Source: Clostridiales bacterium (GTDB taxonomy: Bacteria > Bacillota > Clostridia > Christensenellales > Aristaeellaceae). Taken from it: DNA of 64,000 nt. The stretch lies in NCBI GenBank assembly GCA_019419995.1, contig JAHZHZ010000002.1, positions 156,227 through 220,226 on the forward strand. The letters run 5' to 3'. A model generated the notes under the pieces. The model was given only the letters and a program-made list of their open reading frames with translations, ran no database searches and was not told the origin of the DNA. Positions 25,520 through 33,763 of this stretch are shown here, in pieces. The position numbers and the translations under genes were made by a program. How positions within the stretch are numbered: position 1 is the first letter of the stretch; every line of letters begins with the position of its first letter.

Positions 25520-26986
25520 TTACAGTTGCCCGATTGCAGCATCCAAGCGACGCAAAGTTTCCTGCCTGCCCAACAGATAGGCGATTTCAAAGGCTCCTCC
25601 GGGAGTGGACATCTGACCGGAGATGGCGATGCGCAACGGCCATAGTATCTGTCCGTTTTTCATGCCCGTCTGGGGAATGGCCGCCATCATGACGTCGTGC
25701 AGGGACTGTTCCGTCCAGTCTTCCATGCCCTCCAGCACATCTTTGGCAAAATTCAGGGCTGCCTTGGCGCTCTCCAAGGTGCTCTTTTGTTTTTTGTTTA
25801 CATACAGAGCGTTGTCCAATACAGGCATTTGCGCCAGGAAGTGAACCATTTCTGGAAGCTGATTGAAAACTTCCGTGCGGCCCTGAAGCAGCTGGCCCAG
25901 GCGTATGAAATCAAATTTTTCGGGATCCAATACCTTCTCGAGCCATGGGGTGGCCAATTCAAGGTATTTTTCCGGTGTCAGTTTGCGGATATATTCTGCA
26001 TTAAACCAGTTGAGCTTTGCTTGGTCAAATACAGAGGGACTCTTGGACAAGCCCTCCAGATCAAAGCATTCCTCCAGTTCCTTCAGGGTAAAGAATTCCC
26101 TTTCGCTGCGAGGACTCCAACCCAGCAGAACCAGGTAATTGATAATGGCATCACAGAGATAACCCTGAGCCAGCAGGTCCTCAAATGACGGATCCCCCTT
26201 GCGCTTGGACATTTTCCGCTTGATTTTTTCGCCGTTTTCACCCTCTACTTCCACCATGACCGGGGTTAGATGTACATAAGTGGGCGGCGTCCAACCGAAG
26301 GCCTCATAGAGGAGGTTATACTTGGGCGCAGAGGAGAGGTATTCGTTGCCGCGCATTACGTGGGTAATGCCCATCAGATGATCGTCTACCACATTTGCAA
26401 AGTTGTAAGTGGGTAGTCCGTCGGCCTTGATCAGCACGTTGTCATCCAATGTGTCGCAATCTACCTCTACGTGTCCGTAAATCACATCGTCAAAGCTCGC
26501 TTTACCGGTGGATGGAATATTCTGACGAATGACGTAGGGCTCGCCTGCATCCAGCTTTCTCTGAATTTCTTCCGGACTCAGGTGCAGACAGTGCTTGTCA
26601 TATTTGAAGGTTTCACCCTTTGCTTCCGCCCGGGCGCGCTCCTCTTCCAGCCTTTCCCGGGTGCAGAAACAGTAGTAGGCGTGACCGGATTCTACCAGTT
26701 GCTTTGCGTAGGGCAGGTAGCTATCCTTGCGCTGAGACTGGATGTAGGGCCCGCAGGGACCGCCCACATCCGGTCCTTCGTCGTGAGTAAGTCCGGCGGT
26801 GCGCAGGGAATTGTAAATGACATCCACCGCGCCTTCCACTTCGCGCTCCTGATCAGTGTCCTCAATGCGCAGGATAAATTTTCCTCCGCAGCGGCGGGCA
26901 TAGAGATAGGTGTACAGCGCGGTGCGCAAATTGCCCAGATGCATATAGCCCGTGGGGCTGGGGGCAAAACGGGTGCGAACCTCCAT
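25520..26986 (-). CDS. gltX: Glutamate-tRNA ligase
   Basis: Class I synthetase, 488 residues. APSPTGYMHLGN is the HIGH region (HLGN), RIEDTDQEREVEGAV follows, and KMSKRKGD is the second ATP motif (about residue 260). The C-terminal anticodon-binding region is complete. AAGGAG stands before the ATG. Whether it is discriminating or also charges tRNA-Gln cannot be seen here. It lies 78 bases after galM on the same strand, with a small GC-rich inverted repeat between. Confidence 0.96.
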   Translation of the reverse strand: MEVRTRFAPSPTGYMHLGNLRTALYTYLYARRCGGKFILRIEDTDQEREVEGAVDVIYNSLRTAGLTHDEGPDVGGPCGPYIQSQRKDSYLPYAKQLVESGHAYYCFCTRERLEEERARAEAKGETFKYDKHCLHLSPEEIQRKLDAGEPYVIRQNIPSTGKASFDDVIYGHVEVDCDTLDDNVLIKADGLPTYNFANVVDDHLMGITHVMRGNEYLSSAPKYNLLYEAFGWTPPTYVHLTPVMVEVEGENGEKIKRKMSKRKGDPSFEDLLAQGYLCDAIINYLVLLGWSPRSEREFFTLKELEECFDLEGLSKSPSVFDQAKLNWFNAEYIRKLTPEKYLELATPWLEKVLDPEKFDFIRLGQLLQGRTEVFNQLPEMVHFLAQMPVLDNALYVNKKQKSTLESAKAALNFAKDVLEGMEDWTEQSLHDVMMAAIPQTGMKNGQILWPLRIAISGQMSTPGGAFEIAYLLGRQETLRRLDAAIGQL

Positions 26987-27064
26987 GTTGACAAAACTCC
27001 TTTTCTTGCGCCTGGCTGGAGCCGGGCGTTGCTGATTTCAAATGTGCTGGAAAGGGAGAGGCGC

Positions 27065-28144
27065 TCAGTCCTCATCCTCTACAGTATCAAAGGCAAATAC
27101 GGTGGTAAAGTCGTACTTTTCACCGGCATAGAGCACACTGTCCGGGAAATTAGGGTGGTTGATGGAATCCGGTGCATACTGAGTTTCCAGACAGAAGCCT
27201 TCAAAATGTTCGTACTTGCGTCCGCAGGAGCCGGGGTTGATGCTCTCCAGACAACAACCTGCGTAGAATTGCATGGCAGGCATATCGGTGAACACATCCA
27301 TGATCCGTCCGCTGACGGGTGCGGTGACGCTTGCAGCGAAGCGCAGACCTGCTTCCGGATCGTTGATGTTGAAATTGTGATCCACTCCATGGCCGGCCTT
27401 CAGTTGATCATTGCTCTCAGTCTGGGCAATTACGTCGCCCAGACGCACACCCTGGCGGAAGTCAAAGGGACTGCCTGTCACATCCCGCTGTTCTCCCGTG
27501 GGAATCAGTTCGCTGTCTCCCACGGTGAAGGTATCAGCGTTGATTTCAAAAATGTGATCTAGCACCTTGCCGCTGCCTTCGCCCTCCAGGTTGAAATAGG
27601 CGTGGTTAGTGAGATTACAGAGTGTGTCCTTGTCGCTGACGGCTTCATAGCGGATAACCAGTTCGTTTTCATCCGTCCAGGTGTAAGTCACCATCACTTT
27701 CAGCTGCCCTGGATAGCCCTCTTCTCCATCAGGACTGGTGTACTTAAGAATCAGAGAATCTTCACAGATGCCCTCCAAGGGCGTAGCCTGCCACAGCTTC
27801 AGGTTGAAGCCCTCGGTACCCCCATGCAGATGGTTTTTGCCGTTTTCATTGCATGCCAGATACAGTTTCTGCCCGCTCACTTCGCATTCGCCCCGGGCGA
27901 TGCGGTTGCCTACCCGGCCGATCAGCGCGCCCAGATAGCCGCAGCAGGGCTCATAGCCGGAAACTTCGTCGTAGCCCAACAGCACATTGCCCAGCTCTCC
28001 ATTTTTATCGGGGACATTAATGGCGCGCAGAATGCCACCGTAGTTGGTGATTTCCACAGAAGCGCCTGCTACGTTCTTTAATATGTATAGATCCGCCTCA
28101 CGGCCGTCTGCCAGGCGGCCGAAACTGGTTTTAGTAATGCTCAT
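27065..28144 (-). CDS. galM: Aldose 1-epimerase (galactose mutarotase)
   Basis: Interconverts alpha and beta anomers of aldohexoses before kinase entry in the Leloir pathway. 359 residues. The motifs are NYGGILRAINVPD, GRVGNRIARGE, NHLHGG and LTNHAYFNL with the catalytic histidines, and a C-terminal LETQYAPDSINHPNFP with the glutamate. No other gal genes are adjacent. Promoter at 28185-28213. Confidence 0.94.
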   Translation of the reverse strand: MSITKTSFGRLADGREADLYILKNVAGASVEITNYGGILRAINVPDKNGELGNVLLGYDEVSGYEPCCGYLGALIGRVGNRIARGECEVSGQKLYLACNENGKNHLHGGTEGFNLKLWQATPLEGICEDSLILKYTSPDGEEGYPGQLKVMVTYTWTDENELVIRYEAVSDKDTLCNLTNHAYFNLEGEGSGKVLDHIFEINADTFTVGDSELIPTGEQRDVTGSPFDFRQGVRLGDVIAQTESNDQLKAGHGVDHNFNINDPEAGLRFAASVTAPVSGRIMDVFTDMPAMQFYAGCCLESINPGSCGRKYEHFEGFCLETQYAPDSINHPNFPDSVLYAGEKYDFTTVFAFDTVEDED

Positions 28145-28184
28145 GCGCGATACTCCCTTCCATAAATGATTAAACCCCGTCTAC

Positions 28185-28213
28185 ATGATACAACCATTTT
28201 GCCCTAATTTCAA
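28185..28213 (-). promoter_or_regulatory. Promoter of galM
   Basis: TTGAAA (28208-28213) and TATCAT (28185-28190) on the minus strand, 17-base spacer. Confidence 0.6.
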
Positions 28214-28236
28214 GCCCCGGCAGGGATTTGCGGCGC

Positions 28237-28266
28237 TTGACTTTTGGTTTGGCTCAAACGTATAAT
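28237..28266 (+). promoter_or_regulatory. Promoter of the TSCPD gene
   Basis: TTGACT (28237-28242) and TATAAT (28261-28266), 18-base spacer; back to back with the galM promoter. Confidence 0.75.
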
Positions 28267-28297
28267 AGGGAGGTAAACGCACAGGAGGGATAAAAAA

Positions 28298-28552
28298 ATG
28301 TTCAGATACAAGACCCAGGGTACCTGTTCCCAACAGATTCTCATTTCCACCGATGGCGATCGGATCGCCCACGTGGAGTTTATTGGCGGTTGCCATGGCA
28401 ATACCCAGGGGCTCTCCCGGCTGGTAGAGGGCATGAAGATCGACGAAGTTATCGAAAAATGCAAGGGTATTCAATGTCGTGCAGGTACTTCTTGCCCCGA
28501 TCAGCTGGCTCAGGCGCTGGAACAGATTCGCGCAGAAGGAAAGGAAGCCTGA
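28298..28552 (+). CDS. TSCPD domain protein (TIGR03905 type)
   Basis: 84 residues, with TCSQQI near the start, GGCHGNTQGLSRLVEGM in the middle and GIQCRAGTSCPDQLAQAL near the end, which contains the TSCPD motif. This domain is also found at the C-terminus of class II ribonucleotide reductases (NrdJ); the free-standing version has no assigned function. Four to five cysteines suggest metal or redox chemistry. AGGAGGG at 28283-28289 precedes the ATG. The next gene follows four bases later. Confidence 0.9.
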   Translation: MFRYKTQGTCSQQILISTDGDRIAHVEFIGGCHGNTQGLSRLVEGMKIDEVIEKCKGIQCRAGTSCPDQLAQALEQIRAEGKEA

Positions 28553-28556
28553 TCCC

Positions 28557-29171
28557 ATGAAGGAAAGAAGTACGACTGGTGCCAATGCCGCTTACACGCC
28601 CAATATGGACGTGCCCAGTGGGAAGCGGGGCAGCCGTCGCGCCGTTTTTGGATTGATTCTAACCCTGCTGTTGCCGCCTGTGGGATTGGCTTTCCTGTGG
28701 CGACAGGGAGTATTCCGCACCCGGGGGAGAATGCTGGTGTCTGCACTGGCTACGGTGGAAATGGCGCTCATTTGTATATGGATGCTGCCTTCTCAGCAGC
28801 TCAGCCAGGCTGTGCCCGTTCCAGTGGCTCCACCTTCGGTTACTGTTGCACCCGACGATGGCGTAGTATCTGCCCTCTCCAATTTGGATGAACTGTTGGC
28901 ACAACGTCAGGCTGAGCGGGATGCTGCCGCGGGAATTACGCCTACGCCTCAGGCTACTGACAGTGCTGCTTTTATGGCCGAACAGGAGGCTATCTACAAT
29001 ACTATCGTGTATTCCGTCATTGGCAGCGGTGCCAAGTACTATCATACCGGTCCGGTGTGTAATACTCAGAGCAATCGCAGGCAGCTGACTGTGCGCGAGG
29101 CGCTGGAAGAGGGTTTGGCGGTCTGCCCCGAATGCAACCCGCCTGTCCCGTCGGTACAGATCTTCAATTGA
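28557..29171 (+). CDS. Membrane protein with C-terminal cysteine/histidine motif
   Basis: 204 residues. Two hydrophobic segments (about 30-48 and 58-76) are followed by a Pro/Val/Thr-rich linker and a C-terminal module reading KYYHTGPVCNTQSN, then LTVREALEEGLAVCPECNPP. The order YHxxxxC, a spacer with EALEEG, then CPEC is seen in Firmicutes as a small tail, probably metal-binding, on diverse surface or nuclease proteins; this is from memory. Function unknown. The TTG at 28479 would overlap the TSCPD gene; the ATG at 28557 with AAGGAAG upstream is preferred. Confidence 0.72.
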   Translation: MKERSTTGANAAYTPNMDVPSGKRGSRRAVFGLILTLLLPPVGLAFLWRQGVFRTRGRMLVSALATVEMALICIWMLPSQQLSQAVPVPVAPPSVTVAPDDGVVSALSNLDELLAQRQAERDAAAGITPTPQATDSAAFMAEQEAIYNTIVYSVIGSGAKYYHTGPVCNTQSNRRQLTVREALEEGLAVCPECNPPVPSVQIFN

Positions 29172-29221
29172 ATTTGACAGCAATTGTCTAACTAAAGTCA
29201 CAATATTATTCTTGACGTACA

Positions 29222-29261
29222 CATGGAACCATTTTATCATGTATAATAGAATGGTTCTATG
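29222..29261 (+). promoter_or_regulatory. Promoter -10 inside a 40-base inverted repeat
   Basis: TATAAT at 29242-29247 lies in the centre of a dyad whose 12-base arms are 29222-29233 and 29250-29261 with one mismatch. A TTGACG at 29212-29217 is 24 bases upstream, too far for a normal -35. The arrangement suggests an operator over a weak promoter for the gene at 29323. Confidence 0.55.
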
Positions 29262-29322
29262 TGTTTTTATGCCTATTTAGATGGCTGGCGGAAAGGCATG
29301 GAACAAATGAGGAGGACAGGCT

Positions 29323-30921
29323 ATGTTTTGTTCGAAGTGCGGGAAGACCATCCATGCGGGCGATTCCGTTTGCCCGAACTGTCAGGCGCCCATCGGCGAC
29401 AACCGTTTTGGCGGCATCCCGTATACCTCTGCTCAGTTTACCATTGCTCCGGGTCAGACTTCGTTTGAACCGCTGAATAATTACACGCGCACGACTTATA
29501 CCAGTATGAAGGATGCGGACCAGGTTGATGGCGAGGTGGATAGCCGCACTACGTACCGCCCCGTATATGAAGGAGCGTCGGCGCCGGAGGATGTGCGGCG
29601 GGATATGAGGGCTGCGGTTGCTTCCGCTGAGGGTGGACAGACAGGCAGCCAGCAGACGGAGGCAGCTGAAAATGGGCCTCGAGCGTCGCAGGATGTTCCC
29701 ATGTCTCAGGCAGCTCGGGAAACGTTGGAGGAATTGGACGAGGAGCTGCGCCCGGACGAGGAGATCGATTTGTCTCAGTTCCGCAGCCGGCCCATTCAGT
29801 CCAACGGACGGGCGGGTATCTCCCGGGATGTGAGTGAATATATCCGCAAGCTGGAGGATAACCAGGGACGCAGGGGAGCTTCCCGGCGCAGGGCGCAGGG
29901 TGAGGTATATGATGACTACGCCCAGCCTCAGGAGGACTATGATGCTGGAGACTATGTGCAGGAAGATGCCTACGACGATATTAGCGATGAGGAATATGAA
30001 GCCTATAGCCGTCGTGCGCCCCGCTTTGGAATTGGCCAGATCGTCAAAATTGTGGTTGCATTGGCAGTGGTTGCAGGTCTCGCGGTGGGCATTCCTGCCT
30101 GGATTCGCTATGTGAGGGGGAATCAGAGCTCCTCTCCTATCGTGGGTGTAAGTGAGTCTTTGTATGAGCAGGGCATTGCGCTGATCAAGAGCCATGTGGA
30201 AAGTACTTATATCAACGATCTGATTTCCAAATATACCACCGATGGAGTGTTGTCCCTTTCCACCAGCCTGGAGCAGAGCAGGAGCGCCATTAGCGCCCTG
30301 ATGCCCGCTGAGCCCGCAGCTAACGATCAGACCTTCATGGATGCTCTGCTGGCTATTGAGGACAACATCGGCAATGCCGTGACTATGGATGCCTTGGCGG
30401 TGGCTAATCCCAGTGATACCTCGGTGCAGGATTCCGAAGCCCGGTGGCAGATTGTGAATAATTCTATTGCACAGTTGGAGGCTGCTACTTCCGCGGAGGA
30501 GCTTACCGGCGTGATCAATGGCCAGACCATCACGGTGCAAACCCAGACGCCCGCACCTACAGAGGCACCTGTTACCTACGCCACCCTGCAGAAGGGAGAT
30601 GAAGGCGTTACCGTTCAGCAGTTGCAGGTGCGCCTGTACGTTCTAGGTTATCTCAACGACAACCGGGATGGCGTGTTTGGTAGCAAGACACAAACGGCGA
30701 TCAAGCTCTTCCAGGAAACGGTGGGGCTTAATCCCACTGGCATAGCCGACAATGAGACTCAGACGCGCCTGTATGCAGACGATGCGCCCTATGCGCCTGG
30801 CGCTACCACGCCCACGCCTGCACCTACCGCGGAGCCCACGCCTGCGCCTACGGAAGCGCTGATTCAGCCTGCTGAGGCGGATGGAACCGGCAGCTCTGAC
30901 AATGGGACACAGGCCGCCTAA
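29323..30921 (+). CDS. Zinc-ribbon, single-pass membrane protein with peptidoglycan-binding domain
   Basis: 532 residues. An N-terminal zinc ribbon (CSKCGK and CPNCQAPIG, residues 3-25) is followed by about 190 mostly acidic, disordered residues with tyrosine/aspartate-rich stretches, a membrane segment (about 240-262, IVKIVVALAVVAGLAVGIPAW), a helical outside region, a Thr/Pro linker, a PG_binding_1 domain (about 422-485, LQKGDEGVTVQQLQVRLYVLG) and a Thr/Pro/Ala-rich tail. The topology puts the ribbon inside and the wall-binding domain outside, a possible link between cytoplasm and wall. Function unknown. GGAGGA stands six bases before the ATG. Confidence 0.8.
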   Translation: MFCSKCGKTIHAGDSVCPNCQAPIGDNRFGGIPYTSAQFTIAPGQTSFEPLNNYTRTTYTSMKDADQVDGEVDSRTTYRPVYEGASAPEDVRRDMRAAVASAEGGQTGSQQTEAAENGPRASQDVPMSQAARETLEELDEELRPDEEIDLSQFRSRPIQSNGRAGISRDVSEYIRKLEDNQGRRGASRRRAQGEVYDDYAQPQEDYDAGDYVQEDAYDDISDEEYEAYSRRAPRFGIGQIVKIVVALAVVAGLAVGIPAWIRYVRGNQSSSPIVGVSESLYEQGIALIKSHVESTYINDLISKYTTDGVLSLSTSLEQSRSAISALMPAEPAANDQTFMDALLAIEDNIGNAVTMDALAVANPSDTSVQDSEARWQIVNNSIAQLEAATSAEELTGVINGQTITVQTQTPAPTEAPVTYATLQKGDEGVTVQQLQVRLYVLGYLNDNRDGVFGSKTQTAIKLFQETVGLNPTGIADNETQTRLYADDAPYAPGATTPTPAPTAEPTPAPTEALIQPAEADGTGSSDNGTQAA

Positions 30922-30938
30922 GGCAGGGCAAATATATG

Positions 30939-30969
30939 GAGCGATCTTCGTCATGAAGATCGCTCTGTT
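30939..30969 (+). terminator. Terminator of the zinc-ribbon membrane protein gene
   Basis: Perfect 11-base stem (30939-30949 with 30955-30965) followed by TGTTT. Confidence 0.65.
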
Positions 30970-31006
30970 TCACTGATGTGAAGCCGCTTGAGAGGAGAGG
31001 ATTTCC

Positions 31007-31918
31007 TTGCCCAGACCCATCGTAGCGCTGATTTATGATTTTGATAAGACGCTTTCGCCCCGAGATATGCAGGAATACACCTTTTTGCCGGGCATCAATG
31101 TGGAACCGGGAGAATTTTGGGGCGCATGCCGAGACTTTGCCCTGAAGCATCAGATGGACAGTGTGCTGACCTATCTCTATTTGATGAAGCATATGGCAGG
31201 GGATAGTATGCCCCTCACCAGGGAACAGCTGCGTCAATTGGGCCGAGGTGTGGAGTTTTTTCCCGGAGTGGAGGAGTGGTTCGGACGCATACGGCAGATT
31301 GGCAATTCGTTGGATGTGGATGTAGAGCATTACATCATTTCTTCTGGACAGACGGAAATTATTGAGGGCTCACGTATAGGCCACGAATTTAAGGCCATAT
31401 TTGCCAGTTGCTTTTGTTATGATGAGGCAGGGCATCCTGTATGGCCGTCCTCGGCAGTGAACTATACATCTAAGACGCAGTATTTGTTCCGCATCAACAA
31501 GGGTATACTGGATGTGACCAACGATAGGGATCTCAACGCCTTCACGCCCGAATATATGCGTCGGATTCCCTTTTCAAATATGATTTATATTGCCGATGGG
31601 TTGACGGACGTACCCTGCATGAAGATGACCAAACAGAAGGGCGGTTTTTCCATTGTGGTACACCCGCCTGGCCAGACAGAACTGGCAGATGATTTGCTGC
31701 TTCAGGGGCGTGCGGATTTTTCAGCAGAAACCGATTATCGATCCGGAAGTGAAATTGAGCGTATAGTAACTATGCTCATGCGCCGCATCCGGGCTTCCAG
31801 CGAGGTTTCCATGGAACATGCAATTCAGGTGCAGCGTGCCCGAGGTCGAAGGGGAGAATACGTGCCGCTGGATATTCCCATGCGGGGCGGCATCGATGGG
31901 GAAACTGAATTGGAATAA
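31007..31918 (+). CDS. HAD-superfamily phosphatase
   Basis: 303 residues. Motif I YDFDKTLS (about residues 9-16), motif II SSGQTE, a lysine in YTSKTQY and motif IV ADGLTDVP mark a phosphoserine-phosphatase-like HAD hydrolase. The substrate is unknown. The start is TTG with a GGAGAGG at 30993-30999; no ATG lies near the conserved beginning. The stop overlaps an upstream open part of the GNAT frame, suggesting they are cotranscribed. Confidence 0.85.
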   Translation: MPRPIVALIYDFDKTLSPRDMQEYTFLPGINVEPGEFWGACRDFALKHQMDSVLTYLYLMKHMAGDSMPLTREQLRQLGRGVEFFPGVEEWFGRIRQIGNSLDVDVEHYIISSGQTEIIEGSRIGHEFKAIFASCFCYDEAGHPVWPSSAVNYTSKTQYLFRINKGILDVTNDRDLNAFTPEYMRRIPFSNMIYIADGLTDVPCMKMTKQKGGFSIVVHPPGQTELADDLLLQGRADFSAETDYRSGSEIERIVTMLMRRIRASSEVSMEHAIQVQRARGRRGEYVPLDIPMRGGIDGETELE

Positions 31919-31994
31919 CAGAGAAATAGCTTATAAATTTGCCACGCTGCCAGAAGGGAGAATCCGGCGGCGGATGGTGTCGGAGGTGGAAGAA

Positions 31995-32432
31995 TTGATT
32001 CGGAAAATAAAAGCGGAAGACCGAAAAGAGTATCTTGCAATGGCGGAGGAATTTTATCATTCCAATGCCGTGCTGCATCCCGTGCCGAAGAAGCATTTTG
32101 AAGATGCTTTTGACGAAATGATGCGCTCTGAGGAGTACCTTATGGGATTTATTCTTGAGCAGGAGGGCGAGACGGCCGGTTATTGTCTTTTGTGCCGTAC
32201 CTATACTCAGGAAGCGGGCGGCCCTGTGATCTGGGTGGATGAAATTTATGTGCGGCCACGGTTTCAGGGGCATGGACTGGGAAAGACGCTATTTGCTGCC
32301 TTGCGGGAAATTGCACCCGCCGCACGTTACCGGCTTGAAATCGAACCGGATAATGCTCGGGCCGAAAAGCTCTACCGCAGTCTGGGATTTGAGGACTTGC
32401 CATACCGGCAGATGATGTGGGAGCCGCGTTGA
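31995..32432 (+). CDS. GNAT family N-acetyltransferase
   Basis: 145 residues from the TTG at 31995, which has GGAGG at 31982-31986 eight bases upstream and gives the usual family opening IRKIKAEDRKEYLAMAEEFY. ATG alternatives at 31974 and 31896 add residues unlike the family. The acetyl-CoA loop is VRPRFQGHGLGKTLF (about residues 86-100), followed by EPDNARAEKLYRSLGF. It acetylates an unknown amine. It probably follows the HAD gene in one transcript. Confidence 0.87.
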   Translation: MIRKIKAEDRKEYLAMAEEFYHSNAVLHPVPKKHFEDAFDEMMRSEEYLMGFILEQEGETAGYCLLCRTYTQEAGGPVIWVDEIYVRPRFQGHGLGKTLFAALREIAPAARYRLEIEPDNARAEKLYRSLGFEDLPYRQMMWEPR

Positions 32433-32476
32433 AGGTAAAGTGGAGTTTGCATCTGGAATTTTTTTGAGGCTCTAAC

Positions 32477-32510
32477 TGCATAAAACCGAATGAAAATGCC
32501 GACGATAGAG
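32477..32510 (+). promoter_or_regulatory. Candidate forespore (sigma-F/sigma-G-like) promoter before spoIIR
   Basis: TGCATA (32477-32482) is followed after 15 bases by GCCGACGATA (32498-32507), partly matching the forespore consensus. One central position disagrees, so this is tentative; it is placed correctly for spoIIR. Confidence 0.3.
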
Positions 32511-32540
32511 ACAGATTTTCCTGAAAGAGGAGGAATTGTC

Positions 32541-33062
32541 TTGTATCGCCGGTTTTTTTGTGCGTTGCTGATGGCAACGTTGATCTTTGGAGGGGCCAGG
32601 GCCGAGGCACCGATGGATCTGGTGCGCCTGCAGGTGGTGGCTACGGATGATAGTCCAGAGGCTCAGGCACTGAAGCTGGAATTGCGGGATGTGTGCCTGC
32701 GGGGGGCGGAATTGTGTTTGGCGGATGCTCCAGACGCGGACGCAGCTTACATGGCATTGCAAAATCATCTGGAGGATTTCCAGTCTGCCTGCGAGAAGCG
32801 CGCCCGGGAATTGGGCTGGGATGTGGAAATCTGTGCTGAAGCGGGGGTGTTTGACTTCCCAGATCGAATTTATGGCAAATTACTGGTGCCTGCGGGCGAG
32901 TACCGTGCCCTGAGGGTGACTATTGGCGAAGGGAAAGGTCGCAACTGGTGGTGCGTATTGTATCCGTCGCTGTGCACACTCAATGAAGTGGATGCGGATG
33001 GGGATACAAATGTAGGCGGTGTGCTTGCCTGGTTGAAAGCCAAGATTGGAGGAATTTTATGA
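32541..33062 (+). CDS. spoIIR: Stage II sporulation protein R
   Basis: Secreted forespore signal that activates SpoIIGA, which processes pro-sigma-E in the mother cell. 173 residues with an N-terminal signal (about 3-20, ending GGARAEA) and the family marks VVATDDSPEAQALKLELRD, GEYRALRVTIGEGKGRNWWC and VLYPSLC. The start is TTG at 32541 with AGGAGG at 32528-32533, seven bases away; the ATG at 32490 lacks a binding site. It overlaps sleB (ATGA). Confidence 0.92.
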   Translation: MYRRFFCALLMATLIFGGARAEAPMDLVRLQVVATDDSPEAQALKLELRDVCLRGAELCLADAPDADAAYMALQNHLEDFQSACEKRARELGWDVEICAEAGVFDFPDRIYGKLLVPAGEYRALRVTIGEGKGRNWWCVLYPSLCTLNEVDADGDTNVGGVLAWLKAKIGGIL

Positions 33063-33751
33063 AAAGCAATAGAAAACTATCGCTGATTTTAGCGTTGATG
33101 CTGGCACTGATGAGCTTTTCCCCCGCCCATGCAGCTACGGTGCTGGAGGTGGGTTCCAGGGGCGATGATGTGGTGAAGGTGCAAAAACGCCTGATTCAAT
33201 TTGATTATTTGAAAGGAACGGCGGATGGCAGATATGGAGAAGCAACCCGCAATGCCGTGCTGCGCTTTCAACGCAATAATGGGCTCACAGCAGATGGTCG
33301 TGTAGGGCCCAAAACTGCGGCAGCATTGGGCGTAACCCTGTCTGGCTCGTCCGGAGGAAGCTCTTCCACCACAGCCAGTACTTCATCTACAAGCTATGTG
33401 TCCTCGGATCACCGCCTGCTGTCCAAGCTGGTGTACGCAGAAGCTCGGGGAGAGAGTTACAAGGGACAGGTGGCAGTGGCAGCGGTAGTACTCAACCGGG
33501 TGGCCAGTTCCTCCTTTCCTAACACGATTTCGGGAGTAATCTATCAGGCGGGCGCATTCAGCTGCGTGGACAACGGCTCCATCAATAACACTCCGGATTC
33601 CAGTTGCATTCGCGCTGCCTTGGATGCGCTCAATGGCTGGGATCCTACTGGAGGGTGTCTGTACTACTATAATGCGCGCACGGCTCAGGATAAGTGGATT
33701 TTTTCCCGTACCGTGCAGACGGTTATTGGCAATCATTCCTTTGCCATTTGA
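33059..33751 (+). CDS. sleB: Spore cortex-lytic enzyme SleB
   Basis: 230 residues. A signal peptide (about 1-25), an N-terminal PG_binding_1 domain (about 28-90), a Ser/Gly/Thr linker and a C-terminal SleB-type hydrolase_2 domain (about 118-230: SKLVYAEARGESYKGQVAV with the catalytic glutamate, then VLNRVASSSFPNT). It is a lytic transglycosylase for spore cortex with muramic-delta-lactam. Stored with YpeB in the dormant spore. It overlaps spoIIR and is 12 bases before ypeB. Confidence 0.93.
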   Translation: MKSNRKLSLILALMLALMSFSPAHAATVLEVGSRGDDVVKVQKRLIQFDYLKGTADGRYGEATRNAVLRFQRNNGLTADGRVGPKTAAALGVTLSGSSGGSSSTTASTSSTSYVSSDHRLLSKLVYAEARGESYKGQVAVAAVVLNRVASSSFPNTISGVIYQAGAFSCVDNGSINNTPDSSCIRAALDALNGWDPTGGCLYYYNARTAQDKWIFSRTVQTVIGNHSFAI

Positions 33752-33763
33752 GGAGGATACGGT

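Noticed and set aside
26987..27064. GC-rich inverted repeat before gltX as a riboswitch or T-box
   Set aside because: Only 78 bases are available, with no T-box sequence or antiterminator.
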